In this document: positions 44,281-52,302 of the stretch, piece after piece
Layout of the letters: each line of letters opens with the position of its first letter
Numbering within the stretch: the stretch's first letter is position 1
Assembly (NCBI RefSeq): GCF_003583405.1
Contig: NZ_QXEC01000005.1
Coordinates: 124,001 to 188,000 of the forward strand
Direction: 5' to 3'
Length of the DNA stretch: 64,000 nucleotides
DNA from: Micromonospora radicis
GTDB taxonomy: Bacteria > Actinomycetota > Actinomycetes > Mycobacteriales > Micromonosporaceae
Notes under the pieces: generated by a model
What the model saw: the letters and a program-made list of their open reading frames with translations, nothing else
Told to the model about the DNA's origin: nothing
The model's database searches: none
Translations under genes and position numbers: made by a program

Positions 44281-44508
44281 TCAGAGCCGTTCCAACCGGG
44301 CCGGATAGCCGGCCGCACCGAGCGCCGTGGCCAGGAGCGCGGCGGTCACCCGCACCGGATCGGCGTCCACCACGGCGCGACCGGCCGCGACGGAGACGTG
44401 GGCCCGGTGCACCCCCGGCAGGGCCTCCAGGATCCGGCGCACCGCCGACTCGCACCGATCACAGCAGATGCCGGGCACGGCCAACATGTAGGTGATCGTG
44501 TCGTTCAC
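44281..44508 (-). CDS. Heavy-metal-associated (HMA) domain metallochaperone
   Basis: 75 residues, a single ferredoxin-like HMA fold: ITYMLAVPGICCDRCESAVRRIL, with the metal-binding pair C16-D-R-C19 (plus Cys15), then HVSVAAGRAVVDADPVRV. Typically a cytosolic copper chaperone (CopZ-like); the GICCDRC variant differs from the usual GMTCxxC, so specificity could deviate. The GTG start at 44508 follows GAGGA, and in-frame sequence upstream lacks the fold. It probably feeds a P-type ATPase located elsewhere, since none lies adjacent. Confidence 0.82.
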   Translation of the reverse strand: MNDTITYMLAVPGICCDRCESAVRRILEALPGVHRAHVSVAAGRAVVDADPVRVTAALLATALGAAGYPARLERL

Positions 44509-44667
44509 ATGGTCCTCTGACGACGAGACTGCCGCGACCCTGCCGCCACCGACGCCGAGGCCGGTCAGGGGCACCGGAAGGACGGCACCGACCAGGACAC
44601 CGACCAGCCGACCCCGTTCACCTACCGACGTCGGCCCGGAGTGCTGGTCGCGAAGCTCGGCGTCGGC

Positions 44668-45168
44668 CTACGTACGCAGCACGCACAGCCGGGACAGATC
44701 CCACCCGGCCCACGGGCGGTCCGGCGCCCGGTCAGCCGGTGCCCGGTGCACCGGGGCACGCAGCATCCATCGCCGCAGGGCGCCGAGCGAGAGCACGGTG
44801 GCCACGGTCAGCAGGACCAGACAGGCCCCCCGCACGACCTCGCCGAGCACCGGCGCAACCGGCCCGTCGCCCACCGCCGACATCGGGTCGGCCGGCGACG
44901 GCACCACCGCGACGGTCGCGACGGACCGATCGACGGGCGCCGGGCCGGACACAGCGGACCACTGGGCGTCGACGGTCACCATGGTTCCGGACGCCGCCGC
45001 GGCGAGTGGACGCGGCAGGTCGGCGCCGGCCACGCACTGCCAGACGTGCAGCACGAACAGCACGACCAGCAGTGCCACGGCGGCCACCCGCGCCGCCACC
45101 GGCTCCGTCGCACCGACCCTGACCACGAGGGCAGCGTACGACACCCGCCGGCCGGCTCGGTCCGCCAC
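44668..45168 (-). CDS. Small membrane protein of unknown function
   Basis: 166 residues with two hydrophobic segments: about 27-47 (VAAVALLVVLFVLHVWQCVAG) and about 113-133 (GACLVLLTVATVLSLGAL), separated by a Ser/Pro/Val-rich extracytoplasmic loop. The HVWQC at the end of the first segment recalls small actinobacterial membrane proteins found near metal-transport genes (DUF6153-like), but the match is weak. Start uncertain: GTG 45168 or GTG 45126. Lies between the HMA chaperone and the SMR pump on the same strand. Confidence 0.55.
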   Translation of the reverse strand: MADRAGRRVSYAALVVRVGATEPVAARVAAVALLVVLFVLHVWQCVAGADLPRPLAAAASGTMVTVDAQWSAVSGPAPVDRSVATVAVVPSPADPMSAVGDGPVAPVLGEVVRGACLVLLTVATVLSLGALRRWMLRAPVHRAPADRAPDRPWAGWDLSRLCVLRT

Positions 45169-45197
45169 CGGCCCACTGCCCCCCCCGGGCGGGCGGG

Positions 45198-45521
45198 TCA
45201 GTGGGCCGCCCGCAGGTTGAGCAGCACGACACCGGCGATGACCAGGCCGACACCGACCACCTTGGTGACCGTCAACGGTTCACCGAGCACCGCCGCGCCG
45301 ATGGCCACGATGGCGGCGGTGCCCAGCCCCGACCAGACGGCGTACGCGACGCCGACCTCGATCCCCTTGACCGCCTGCGCCAGCAGCGCGAACGCCGTCA
45401 GGTAGGCCACGACCAGCCCGACGGTGGGCCACAGCCGGGTGAACCCCTCGGTGGCCTTGAGCAGGCTCGTGCCGGTGACCTCGGCCGCGATGGCGAGCAG
45501 CAGGAAGACGTACGCCACCAT
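45198..45521 (-). CDS. Small multidrug resistance (SMR) efflux protein
   Basis: 107 residues, four membrane helices. The essential proton/drug-binding Glu14 lies in LAIAAEVTGTSLLK, followed by FTRLWPTVGLVVAYLTAFALL and AYAVWSGLGTAAI, closely paralleling EmrE. It should export quaternary-ammonium-type cations in exchange for protons as a dimer. The resemblance is to the EmrE/Qac branch and not to the guanidinium exporter (Gdx) branch. ATG 45521 follows GGAG. Confidence 0.92.
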   Translation of the reverse strand: MVAYVFLLLAIAAEVTGTSLLKATEGFTRLWPTVGLVVAYLTAFALLAQAVKGIEVGVAYAVWSGLGTAAIVAIGAAVLGEPLTVTKVVGVGLVIAGVVLLNLRAAH

Positions 45522-45616
45522 GCACTCCGTTCCACTGGAGAGTCGACGGGAGTAACTCTGCCCGCCGGTCGGACCGAGCACCAGCCGTGGCCGGGCGCCC
45601 CCGGCCGCGATGCCGG

Positions 45617-46993
45617 TCAGCGCGCCCGGAGGTTCGCCCGCAGGGCACCCAGCAGGACACCGGGGGTGGCCAGCGAACTCGGGTGCGCACGCATGGAGAC
45701 CACGTCGTTGAACCGCCGGGCGATCGCCACGTCGGTGACGGTCGCCGCGACGATCTGCCGACTGACCCAGCTGGAGAGCCGGTAGCCGCGCGGGTAGGGA
45801 CCGGTCACGTGCGGCAGCGCCAGGTCGGCGGAGGTCGAGATCGACCAGGCGGCGTCGACGACGACCCGCTGCAGGGCCAGGAACTCACGGGCCGGCATCC
45901 GCAGGTCCGGCCCCGGCCGCAGATACCACGACAGGCAGGCCGCGTGCAGCGCCGCCGCGGTGATGCCCTGCCCGTACACCGGATTGAACGAGGCGACCGC
46001 GTCGCCGATCGGCACCAGCCCGGCCGGGAACCGCGGCAACTCGTGGAAGTCGCGCCGCCGGCTGTCGGCGTGCCGGTAGGTCTGCACGTCGCCGAGCAGC
46101 TCGCTGTCGGCCACCTCCCGGAACTCGGGTGGGAACTGCTCACGCAGTCGGCGTACGAAGTCCTCGGCGGTACGTCCCGGCCGGTTCTCCGCGTAGCCGG
46201 CCATCATCGCCATCCACCGGCCGTCCTCGATCGCGAAGAACGCCGCGCCGGCCACGTCCGAGGACATCCGCGGGCTGTGCAGCGCCAGGACCACGGTGTG
46301 CTCCGGGTTCGCCTCCCGGCGGCGGAACAGGGCGGTGGCGTAGTTGAGGTGTACGGGCATCCGCCGCATCGGGGGACGCTCCCAGCCGGCCTGCGCCAAC
46401 CAGTCCGACAGCCGGCTCGACCGGCCCATCGCGTCCACCACCAGGTCGGCGTGCTCGACGCCGGCCGCACCACCGACGTCGTAGCGCACCCCGGTGGTCA
46501 CCGCGCCGTCGAAGACCAGTCCGGTGGCGCGGGCGGTGACCGTCTTGACGTTGGGCAGCCGCAGTACCTGCTGCCGGATCAGCCCCTCCAGCAGCGGCCG
46601 GCTGCCGGCCAGGCTGTCCGCGTCGTCGGGCACGCCGACCTTCAGCCGGCCGTCGAGGTAGTTCCGGCGGGCCGCGGGCGGCGCCTCGACCGCCCCCTGC
46701 GCCACGGCCTGCTCCCGGAAGCCGGGGAAGAGCCGTTCCAACTGGAGGAAGCCGCCGGGCAGCAACGCGTGCAGCTGGGTGCCCTGCGGGACACCGAGAC
46801 GCTGGCCGGTCACATGCAGGTCGTCCCGGTCGATGACCACCACGCTCTGCGCGTGGTCGGCCAGCACCCGGGCGGCGAGCATCCCGGCGATGCTGCCGCC
46901 GATCACGACGGCCTTGTCCATGACCGGAGACGCCTGGTCGGGGGGTCGCACCGCGTTCAGCGCGGCGAGGACCCGAGCCGGAGAGAGGGGCAT
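45617..46993 (-). CDS. FAD-dependent monooxygenase (UbiH/PHBH superfamily)
   Basis: 458 residues. N-terminal FAD-binding VVIGGSIAGMLAARVLAD with a Gly-rich loop (GGSIAG), then the VVVIDRDDL strand end, DLVVDAMGRSSRL and the second flavin motif VPIGDAVASFNPVYGQGITAA (GD motif). Class A flavoprotein hydroxylase; such enzymes oxidise aromatic or polyketide-like small molecules. The substrate is unknown, and no biosynthetic genes are adjacent. ATG 46993 follows GGAG with an 8-nt spacer. A 31-bp tandem repeat occupies part of the 245-bp region upstream. Confidence 0.85.
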   Translation of the reverse strand: MPLSPARVLAALNAVRPPDQASPVMDKAVVIGGSIAGMLAARVLADHAQSVVVIDRDDLHVTGQRLGVPQGTQLHALLPGGFLQLERLFPGFREQAVAQGAVEAPPAARRNYLDGRLKVGVPDDADSLAGSRPLLEGLIRQQVLRLPNVKTVTARATGLVFDGAVTTGVRYDVGGAAGVEHADLVVDAMGRSSRLSDWLAQAGWERPPMRRMPVHLNYATALFRRREANPEHTVVLALHSPRMSSDVAGAAFFAIEDGRWMAMMAGYAENRPGRTAEDFVRRLREQFPPEFREVADSELLGDVQTYRHADSRRRDFHELPRFPAGLVPIGDAVASFNPVYGQGITAAALHAACLSWYLRPGPDLRMPAREFLALQRVVVDAAWSISTSADLALPHVTGPYPRGYRLSSWVSRQIVAATVTDVAIARRFNDVVSMRAHPSSLATPGVLLGALRANLRAR

Positions 46994-47172
46994 CGTGCTC
47001 TCCAAAGGGGTACGAGGTGGGGTGCCATTCCGCGTCTGCCCGTACTCGGGACGCAGCGCTGGCCGGCGGAGCCGGGCGGTCGGCATGACGCTCAACGATC
47101 GTTGCACAGGCAGGGCACGCCACCCGACCCACCGGTGGGTGTCCGCGTCACGACAGTCGGTGTCTGGCCCGG

Positions 47173-47260
47173 GGTCTCAGGTCACGGCCGGGGTGGATGG
47201 CCCGGTCTCAGGTCACGGCCGGGGTGGATGGCCCGGTCTCAGGTCGCGGCCGGCTCGCCG
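47173..47260. repeat. 31-bp tandem repeat (about 2.8 copies)
   Basis: Identical copies begin at 47173 and 47204; a partial third copy from 47235 with one early mismatch runs into the 3' end of the symporter gene (stop at 47239). The unit starts GGTCTCAGGTCACGGCCGGG. It lies in the upstream region of the leftward FAD monooxygenase and just past the symporter stop. Confidence 0.92.
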
Positions 47261-48135
47261 GAGGTGGTGGCGGACCGGGCACCCCACCGGTTGACCAGGT
47301 AGCCGAAGGCGGCGGCGGTGAAGAACATGACGATGCCGTAGACGGCCGCCGGTACCGCCATCTGGGTGTCGTCGAGCAGCGCCGGGCTGAGCGCGATCGT
47401 GATGGCCAGGGTGCTGTTGTGGATGCCGATCTCGAATCCGGCCGCCTTGGCGGCGCTGCGCTCGACGCCGGCCAGCCGGGGCACCCCGTAGCCGATGGCG
47501 AGGCTGAGTACGTTGAAGGCCAACACCGCCAGGCCGACCGAGACGAAGTAGTCGGCGAGGTTGTCCCGGTCACCGAGCACGGCACCGGCGATCACCGCGA
47601 CCAGCACCACGACCGACAGGATCCGTACCGGCCGGTTCAGGTTCTCGGCCACCCGCGGCCACCGGGACCGGATCAGCATGCCGACGACCACCGGTACCAG
47701 CACGATGGCGAAGACCTGCAACACCTTGTCGAACTGCAGGCCGAGGCTCCGGCCGTCACCGAGGAAGTAGCCGGCCGACAGGTTGACCACGATCGGCAGG
47801 GTGAACACGGCCAGCACCGAGTTGATCGCGGTCAGGGTGATGTTGAGGGCCACGTGCCCGCCGAACAGGTGGCTGTAGAGGTTGGCGGTGGTGCCGCCGG
47901 GTGATGCCGCGAGCAGCATCATCCCGACGGCCAACGCCGGCGGCAGGCCGAAGGCGAGTACCAGGCCGAAGCAGAGCGCCGGCAGCAGCAGGATCTGGCA
48001 CACCAGCGCGATGACGGCGGCCTTCGGGTGGTGGGCCACCCGGCGGAAGTCGGCGACGGTCAGGCCGAGACCCAGACCGAGCATGATGATGCCGAGTGCG
48101 ACGGGTAGTCCGATCAAGGTCAGGGCGGAGTCCAT
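47239..48135 (-). CDS. Bile acid:sodium symporter (BASS/SBF) family transporter
   Basis: 298 residues, nine to ten membrane segments. Family blocks: GLGLTVADFRRVAHHPKAAV near the N-terminus, LLAASPGGTTANLYSHLFGG with the family-typical SPGG, and the crossover GFEIGIHNSTLAITIAL (E-x-G-x-(H/Q)-N). Imports organic anions with Na+. Bacterial substrates vary (bile acids, pantoate, keto acids) and the substrate is unknown here. ATG 48135 is only 12 bp from the palindrome at 48147, implying a very short leader. Confidence 0.9.
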   Translation of the reverse strand: MDSALTLIGLPVALGIIMLGLGLGLTVADFRRVAHHPKAAVIALVCQILLLPALCFGLVLAFGLPPALAVGMMLLAASPGGTTANLYSHLFGGHVALNITLTAINSVLAVFTLPIVVNLSAGYFLGDGRSLGLQFDKVLQVFAIVLVPVVVGMLIRSRWPRVAENLNRPVRILSVVVLVAVIAGAVLGDRDNLADYFVSVGLAVLAFNVLSLAIGYGVPRLAGVERSAAKAAGFEIGIHNSTLAITIALSPALLDDTQMAVPAAVYGIVMFFTAAAFGYLVNRWGARSATTSGEPAAT

Positions 48136-48146
48136 GACACGACATC

Positions 48147-48162
48147 GTTACCACCGGGTAAC
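48147..48162 (-). promoter_or_regulatory. Palindromic operator candidate upstream of the BASS transporter
   Basis: A perfect 6-4-6 inverted repeat, GTTACC-ACCG-GGTAAC, ends 12 bp before the symporter ATG. On the minus strand TTGTGA upstream with a 16-17-bp spacer to TAACGA/AACGAT gives a plausible promoter whose spacer and -10 overlap the palindrome, which suits a GntR-like repressor. No regulator gene is adjacent. Confidence 0.6.
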
Positions 48163-48205
48163 GCATTCACAATCCCCCATGCGGCCGGATGCGCCGCCGG
48201 GTGCG

Positions 48206-48952
48206 TCAGGACGAGCCCGCACAGGTGAGCGCGAGAGCCGCCGGCACGCTGCTGGTCGCCGCCAGCAGCCCGAAGGTGGTCGAGCCGCCCGGAGCGAGCG
48301 AGCCGTTGTACCCGGCGTGCCCGGCCGTCACGTCCGCTGCCGTGGTCTGCACCACCGCGTTCCAGACCGACTGGATGCGCTCGTCGCCGGACCAGCGCCA
48401 CTGCACGCGCCAGCCGTCGAGTTGCCCACCGCTGGTGTTGCGTACGGTGACCGTGGCGACGAAGCCGCTGCCCCACGCGCTGTCGATCGTGGCCGTGGCG
48501 GTGCACGGCGGTTGCCCTCCGGTCCGCGCCGGTCCACCGATCACGTACGGATCGCGGATGCCGGTGGCGTCGCTGATCCGGAACCAGTAGTCGGTGTCCG
48601 GGGTCAGCCCGCCGACGGTGACCGTGCCGAAGCGCTCCGGCCCGGAGGTGCCGTCGGCCACCGGATCCTGCCACCCGACGGCGTCGTCGCGGCTGCCGAA
48701 CAGGTGGACCGTGATCGGCAGGTCGTAGCCGCAGGGCGGGATCATGAACGCGCTGTAGGTGATGGTCACGCTGGTGGCGGTCGCTCCGGTCACCAATGCG
48801 CTGAGCGGCAGCGCGGGCGGGCAGACCGGGGTCGGTGACGGTGCCGGTGCCGGGGTCGCCGCGGGTGCGGGCCCGGCGGCGGCGGGCGAGGCGAGCGCCG
48901 CGGCCAGGGTCAAGGTCGCGGCGGCCAGCACCACGCCGAACGTGCGATTCAT
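48206..48952 (-). CDS. Secreted fibronectin-III-like plus CBM2 cellulose-binding protein
   Basis: 248 residues with no catalytic domain. Signal peptide to about residue 29, then a Pro/Ala linker. An FnIII-like domain (SVTITYSAFMI, GLTPDTDYWFRISD) is followed by a CBM2 at about 155-248, bounded by Cys in PPCTATATI and LTCAG, with Trp residues in SAWGSGF and QLDGWRVQWRWSG. Probably binds cellulose or chitin outside the cell as a standalone adhesin or as a remnant of a modular hydrolase. ATG 48952 follows AGGAGG, a strong site, so the gene is likely expressed. Confidence 0.85.
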   Translation of the reverse strand: MNRTFGVVLAAATLTLAAALASPAAAGPAPAATPAPAPSPTPVCPPALPLSALVTGATATSVTITYSAFMIPPCGYDLPITVHLFGSRDDAVGWQDPVADGTSGPERFGTVTVGGLTPDTDYWFRISDATGIRDPYVIGGPARTGGQPPCTATATIDSAWGSGFVATVTVRNTSGGQLDGWRVQWRWSGDERIQSVWNAVVQTTAADVTAGHAGYNGSLAPGGSTTFGLLAATSSVPAALALTCAGSS

Positions 48953-49183
48953 CCGTGCCTCCTGAGGGGACGGGCACCGCCGCGCGGCGCCCGGTCGGAT
49001 CTGCCGGAGGAGGACGGCCCGGCGCGGGGTGTGCCCGCGCGTCCCCTTGCGCTGCAACGAGTCGCGCCGGCTCCGAGCGCGACTCGAACCAAGTCTTTCA
49101 TTCGATCACGGTCGATGCAACGGGCGCACCGGCAGCAGCACCGGCCGGGCGGCCGAGACCCACGCGGCGGCACGGGCCGTGGC

Positions 49184-49786
49184 TCAGGACAGCAGGACGA
49201 CGTGCAGGGTCCGGGGGCCGTGTACGCCCTCGACCCGGTTGAGTTCGATGTCGCTGGTGGCCGACGGGCCGCTGATCCAGGTCAGCGGCCGGTGGGGGAC
49301 GAGTCGGGTGAGCGCCTCGGGCACGGTGGCCACCACCTGCCCGGCGCGGACTACGCAGACGTGCCGGTCCGGCAGCAGGCTGATCACCCGGCGCCCCTGG
49401 TCGGGCGAGCCGTCGAGGACGACCGTGCCGGTCTCGGCGACCGCGACCGCCGCGGCGGTGACCACCGCGTCCGCCGCGCCGATCTGTCGGTTGTCCAGCC
49501 CGGTGTCGGGCAGCACGGTCACCGTCGGCGGCAGCCAGCCGGCGGGCAGACCCGGCGGTACGACGACGGTGGCCCCCGACGGCAGGAGAGCGGCGATCGT
49601 CTCGGCGACGGTGTCCTCGGCCGCCCGGTGCACCTGGGCACGGTAGTCGGTCAACCGCTGCACCAGCCGGTCGAGGTCGAGCGCACCGGACTGCCGGTAG
49701 TCGCGCGGCACCGCCCCGGTCGTGGTCGGCGGGTCGGCGGCGAGGGCGGCGCGGAGCCGGCCCAGCACCAGATCGCGGGAGTTCAT
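49184..49786 (-). CDS. lutC: LutC: lactate utilization protein C (YkgG family)
   Basis: 200 residues, LUD domain. Signatures: IGAADAVVTAAAVAVAETGTVVLDG, LLPDRHVCVVRAGQVVATVPEAL and the C-terminal SGPSATSDIELNRVEGVHGP. It is the third subunit of the LutABC complex that oxidises L-lactate to pyruvate. The ATG overlaps the lutB stop by 4 bp. In B. subtilis all three genes are required for lactate use; the complex is cytosolic. Confidence 0.93.
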   Translation of the reverse strand: MNSRDLVLGRLRAALAADPPTTTGAVPRDYRQSGALDLDRLVQRLTDYRAQVHRAAEDTVAETIAALLPSGATVVVPPGLPAGWLPPTVTVLPDTGLDNRQIGAADAVVTAAAVAVAETGTVVLDGSPDQGRRVISLLPDRHVCVVRAGQVVATVPEALTRLVPHRPLTWISGPSATSDIELNRVEGVHGPRTLHVVLLS

Positions 49787-51213
49787 CGTTGCGCCCACCA
49801 CTGCCGGAACGTCTGCTCCGGCGGTTCCGGCAGGTCCCGGCTGGCGGTCCAGCCGGTCAGCGGTGGCGGCAGTCCACGCCCACGTCGTCCGGCGAGCCGG
49901 CCGAGCCGGGTGGCCCGCTGCGCCGCCTCGTAGAGCCGAGGCCGGTCCATCGTGTACCCGGCGGCCGCCATCGCCGTCGCCTCGGCCCGCGGGTGCGGCA
50001 CCTGGTCGCGCAGGTGCACGAGCAGTTCCGGAATGTTGATCCCGACCGGGCAGGCGTCGTAGCAGGCACCGCAGAGCGAGGAGGCGTACGGCAGGGAGGC
50101 GTTGTCCGCCACCCCGGTCAGCTGTGGCGACAGCACCGCGCCGATCGGCCCCGGATACACCGACCCGTACGCGTGCCCGCCGGTGCGCTCGTACACCGGG
50201 CAGACGTTGAGGCAGGCCGAGCAGCGGATGCAGTGCAGCGCCTGCCGGCCCGTCCGGTCGGCCAGCACCGCGCTGCGCCCGTTGTCCAGCAGCACCAGGT
50301 GGAACGCCTGCGGCCCGTCACCGGAGGTGACGCCGGTCCACATCGAGGTGTAGGGGTTCATCCGCTCCCCGGTCGAGGCCCGGGGCAGCAACTGGAGGAA
50401 CACCTCCAGGTCCTGCCAGGTCGGGACCACCTTCTCGATCCCCATCACGGTGATCAGCGTTTCCGGCAGGGTCAGGCACATCCGGCCGTTGCCCTCGGAC
50501 TCCACCACGGCGAGGGTGCCGGTCTGCGCCACGGCGAAGTTCGCGCCGGAGACCGCCACCCTCGTGCTGAGGAAGGTCTGCCGCAGGTAGCGGCGGGCGA
50601 CCGCGGCGAGGGCGGCGGGCTCGTCGGTCAGCGCGGGATCCACCCCCGGCATGGCCCGCAGGAAGATCTCCCGGATCTCGGCCCGGTTGCGGTGGATGGC
50701 CGGGACCAGGATGTGGCTGGGCCGGTCGTCGCCGAGTTGGACGATCAGCTCGGCCAGGTCGGTCTCCACCGGTTCGATCCCGGCGGCGGCGAGGGCCTCG
50801 TTGAGCCCGATCTCCTGGGTGGCCATCGACTTGACCTTGATGACCCGATCGCTGCCGGTGGCGCGGACCAGGTCGGTGACGATCCGGTTGGCGTCGTTGG
50901 CGTCGGCGGCCCAGTGCACCACCCCGCCGGCCTCGGTCACCTTCGCCTCGAGCTGCACGAGCAGCTCCGGCAGGCGGGCCAGCACGTCGGTCTTGATCGC
51001 GCTGCCGGCCGCCCGCAGCTGCGCCCAGTCCGGCAGCTCGTCGATCACCGCGGCCGACTTGGCCCGGATCGTGGTGGTGGCGTGGCCGAGGTTGCGGCGC
51101 AGCTGCGGGTCGGCCAGGGCGCGCCGCGCGGCGCGCGGGAAGGACTCCGTACCGCGTAGGTGTCCCACGCCGGCCGGCGCGGTCGCCGGCATCCCGAGGA
51201 AGACCTGGCTCAC
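49783..51213 (-). CDS. lutB: LutB: lactate utilization iron-sulfur protein B
   Basis: 476 residues. LUD domain in the first about 300 residues (KVKSMATQEIGLNEALAAAG, GANFAVAQTGTLAVVESEGN), followed by two 4Fe-4S ferredoxin motifs: CIRCSACLNVCPV and CGACYDACPVGINIPELL. This is the electron-transfer subunit of the LutABC lactate dehydrogenase. The GTG at 51213 overlaps the lutA stop (GTGA) by 4 bp, as expected for coupled complex subunits. Confidence 0.95.
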   Translation of the reverse strand: MSQVFLGMPATAPAGVGHLRGTESFPRAARRALADPQLRRNLGHATTTIRAKSAAVIDELPDWAQLRAAGSAIKTDVLARLPELLVQLEAKVTEAGGVVHWAADANDANRIVTDLVRATGSDRVIKVKSMATQEIGLNEALAAAGIEPVETDLAELIVQLGDDRPSHILVPAIHRNRAEIREIFLRAMPGVDPALTDEPAALAAVARRYLRQTFLSTRVAVSGANFAVAQTGTLAVVESEGNGRMCLTLPETLITVMGIEKVVPTWQDLEVFLQLLPRASTGERMNPYTSMWTGVTSGDGPQAFHLVLLDNGRSAVLADRTGRQALHCIRCSACLNVCPVYERTGGHAYGSVYPGPIGAVLSPQLTGVADNASLPYASSLCGACYDACPVGINIPELLVHLRDQVPHPRAEATAMAAAGYTMDRPRLYEAAQRATRLGRLAGRRGRGLPPPLTGWTASRDLPEPPEQTFRQWWAQR

Positions 51214-51983
51214 GGCCCCACCCCCAATCGGTTCCGCCCGTCGGCGGTATCGCGGTGCTCGGTCGCGGCCAGGATCTCCGCCAGGTGCACCGTCCGGACC
51301 CCGGTACGCAGCCGGGACAGCCCACCGCCGAGGTGCATCAGGCACGAGGCGTCCCCCGCCGTGCAGACGTCCGCGCCGGTGGCGAGGACGTGTCGCATCT
51401 TGTCCGCCAGCATCGCCGTCGAGGTGTCGGCGTTCTTCACCGCGAACGTCCCACCGAACCCGCAGCACTGCTCGGCGGCCGGCAGCGCGACCAGGTCGAG
51501 TCCGCGCACCGCGCGCAGCAGCCGCAGCGGCCGGTCACCCACCCGCAGCATCCGCAGCGAGTGGCAGGTCGGGTGGTAGGTGACCCGGTGCGGGAAGTAG
51601 GCGCCCACGTCGGTGACCCCGAGCACGTCGACCAGCAACTCGGACAGCTCGTACGTCCGCCGCGCCACGTCCTCGGCCCGGCCGGCCAGCCGCTCGTCGC
51701 CCGCCCGTCGGGCCACCATCGGATGCTGGTGCCGCACCGATCCGACGCACGAGCCCGACGGCGCCACGATCACGTCGTACGGGTCGAAGGTCCGCACGTG
51801 CCGGCGCACCAACGGCAGTGCCTCGCGCTGATACCCGGTGTTGACGTGCATCTGCCCGCAGCAGGTCTGCTCCGCCGGGAAGACCACCTCGTGACCGAGG
51901 CGCTCCAGCAGCCGCACGGTGGCCTTCGCCGCCTCGGGAAACATGGTGTCGGCCAGGCAGGTCACGAACAGCGCGATGCGCAC
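51210..51983 (-). CDS. lutA: LutA: lactate utilization protein A (YkgE, CCG-domain)
   Basis: 257 residues. Two CCG (DUF224) Cys-rich motifs: first FPAEQTCCGQMHVNTGY, second LPAAEQCCGFGGTFAVK, with associated Cys in GSCVGSVRHQHP and HPTCHSL. These bind 4Fe-4S or a noncubane cluster as in GlcF/HdrB-type subunits. First gene of lutABC; the GTG start at 51983 opens the family-typical MRIALFVTC. A FadR-type regulator often precedes this operon but is absent here. Confidence 0.95.
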   Translation of the reverse strand: MRIALFVTCLADTMFPEAAKATVRLLERLGHEVVFPAEQTCCGQMHVNTGYQREALPLVRRHVRTFDPYDVIVAPSGSCVGSVRHQHPMVARRAGDERLAGRAEDVARRTYELSELLVDVLGVTDVGAYFPHRVTYHPTCHSLRMLRVGDRPLRLLRAVRGLDLVALPAAEQCCGFGGTFAVKNADTSTAMLADKMRHVLATGADVCTAGDASCLMHLGGGLSRLRTGVRTVHLAEILAATEHRDTADGRNRLGVGP

Positions 51984-52119
51984 TTCTCACCTCCACCCGC
52001 CGGATCGACCGACGCCCGCGCGGTCGACGGTCCGCCCGCGTGATCCCCGAGTCTGCCGTACCGATCGCCGCAGGGCGAGACGCGGCTGTTGACCGCGGCC
52101 CGTGGTCCGCTTGGCTTCA

Positions 52120-52290
52120 TCGATCGCCACCGCACCGGCTACCACCCGGGTCGGCTACTTCACCCAGCCCGGAGGACCGGGGGAACTTCACCGCGCTGCT
52201 TGCCGAGTTCCGCCGGCAGCTCGACGCGTACGGCCGGACGACCCCCGCTGACCGCCGTCCTGCGCGCGGCGGGGCGAGCCGGGCGCCCGC
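52120..52290 (+). pseudogene. Remnant of a GH18 chitinase
   Basis: Between lutA and the nucleosidase gene (319-bp gap) two fragments typical of family 18 chitinase lie out of frame: TTRVGYFTQ at about 52141-52167, the start of the GH18 barrel, then after a junction near 52170, EDRGNFTALLAEFRRQLDAY (52172-52231), normally found more than 100 residues later. A further LTAVL-like piece follows in the third frame (about 52250). An internal deletion and frameshifts have destroyed the gene. No other gene is seen in this gap. Confidence 0.55.
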
Positions 52291-52302
52291 TACCATCGCC
52301 GG

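Noticed and set aside
45522-45600. Guanidine-II (mini-ykkC) riboswitch upstream of the SMR gene
   Set aside because: No pair of ACGR-loop hairpins is present, and the SMR protein resembles EmrE/Qac rather than the guanidinium-export branch.
47173-47260. Possible CRISPR array
   Set aside because: The 31-bp units are directly adjacent with no spacers and number fewer than three, and no cas genes are present.
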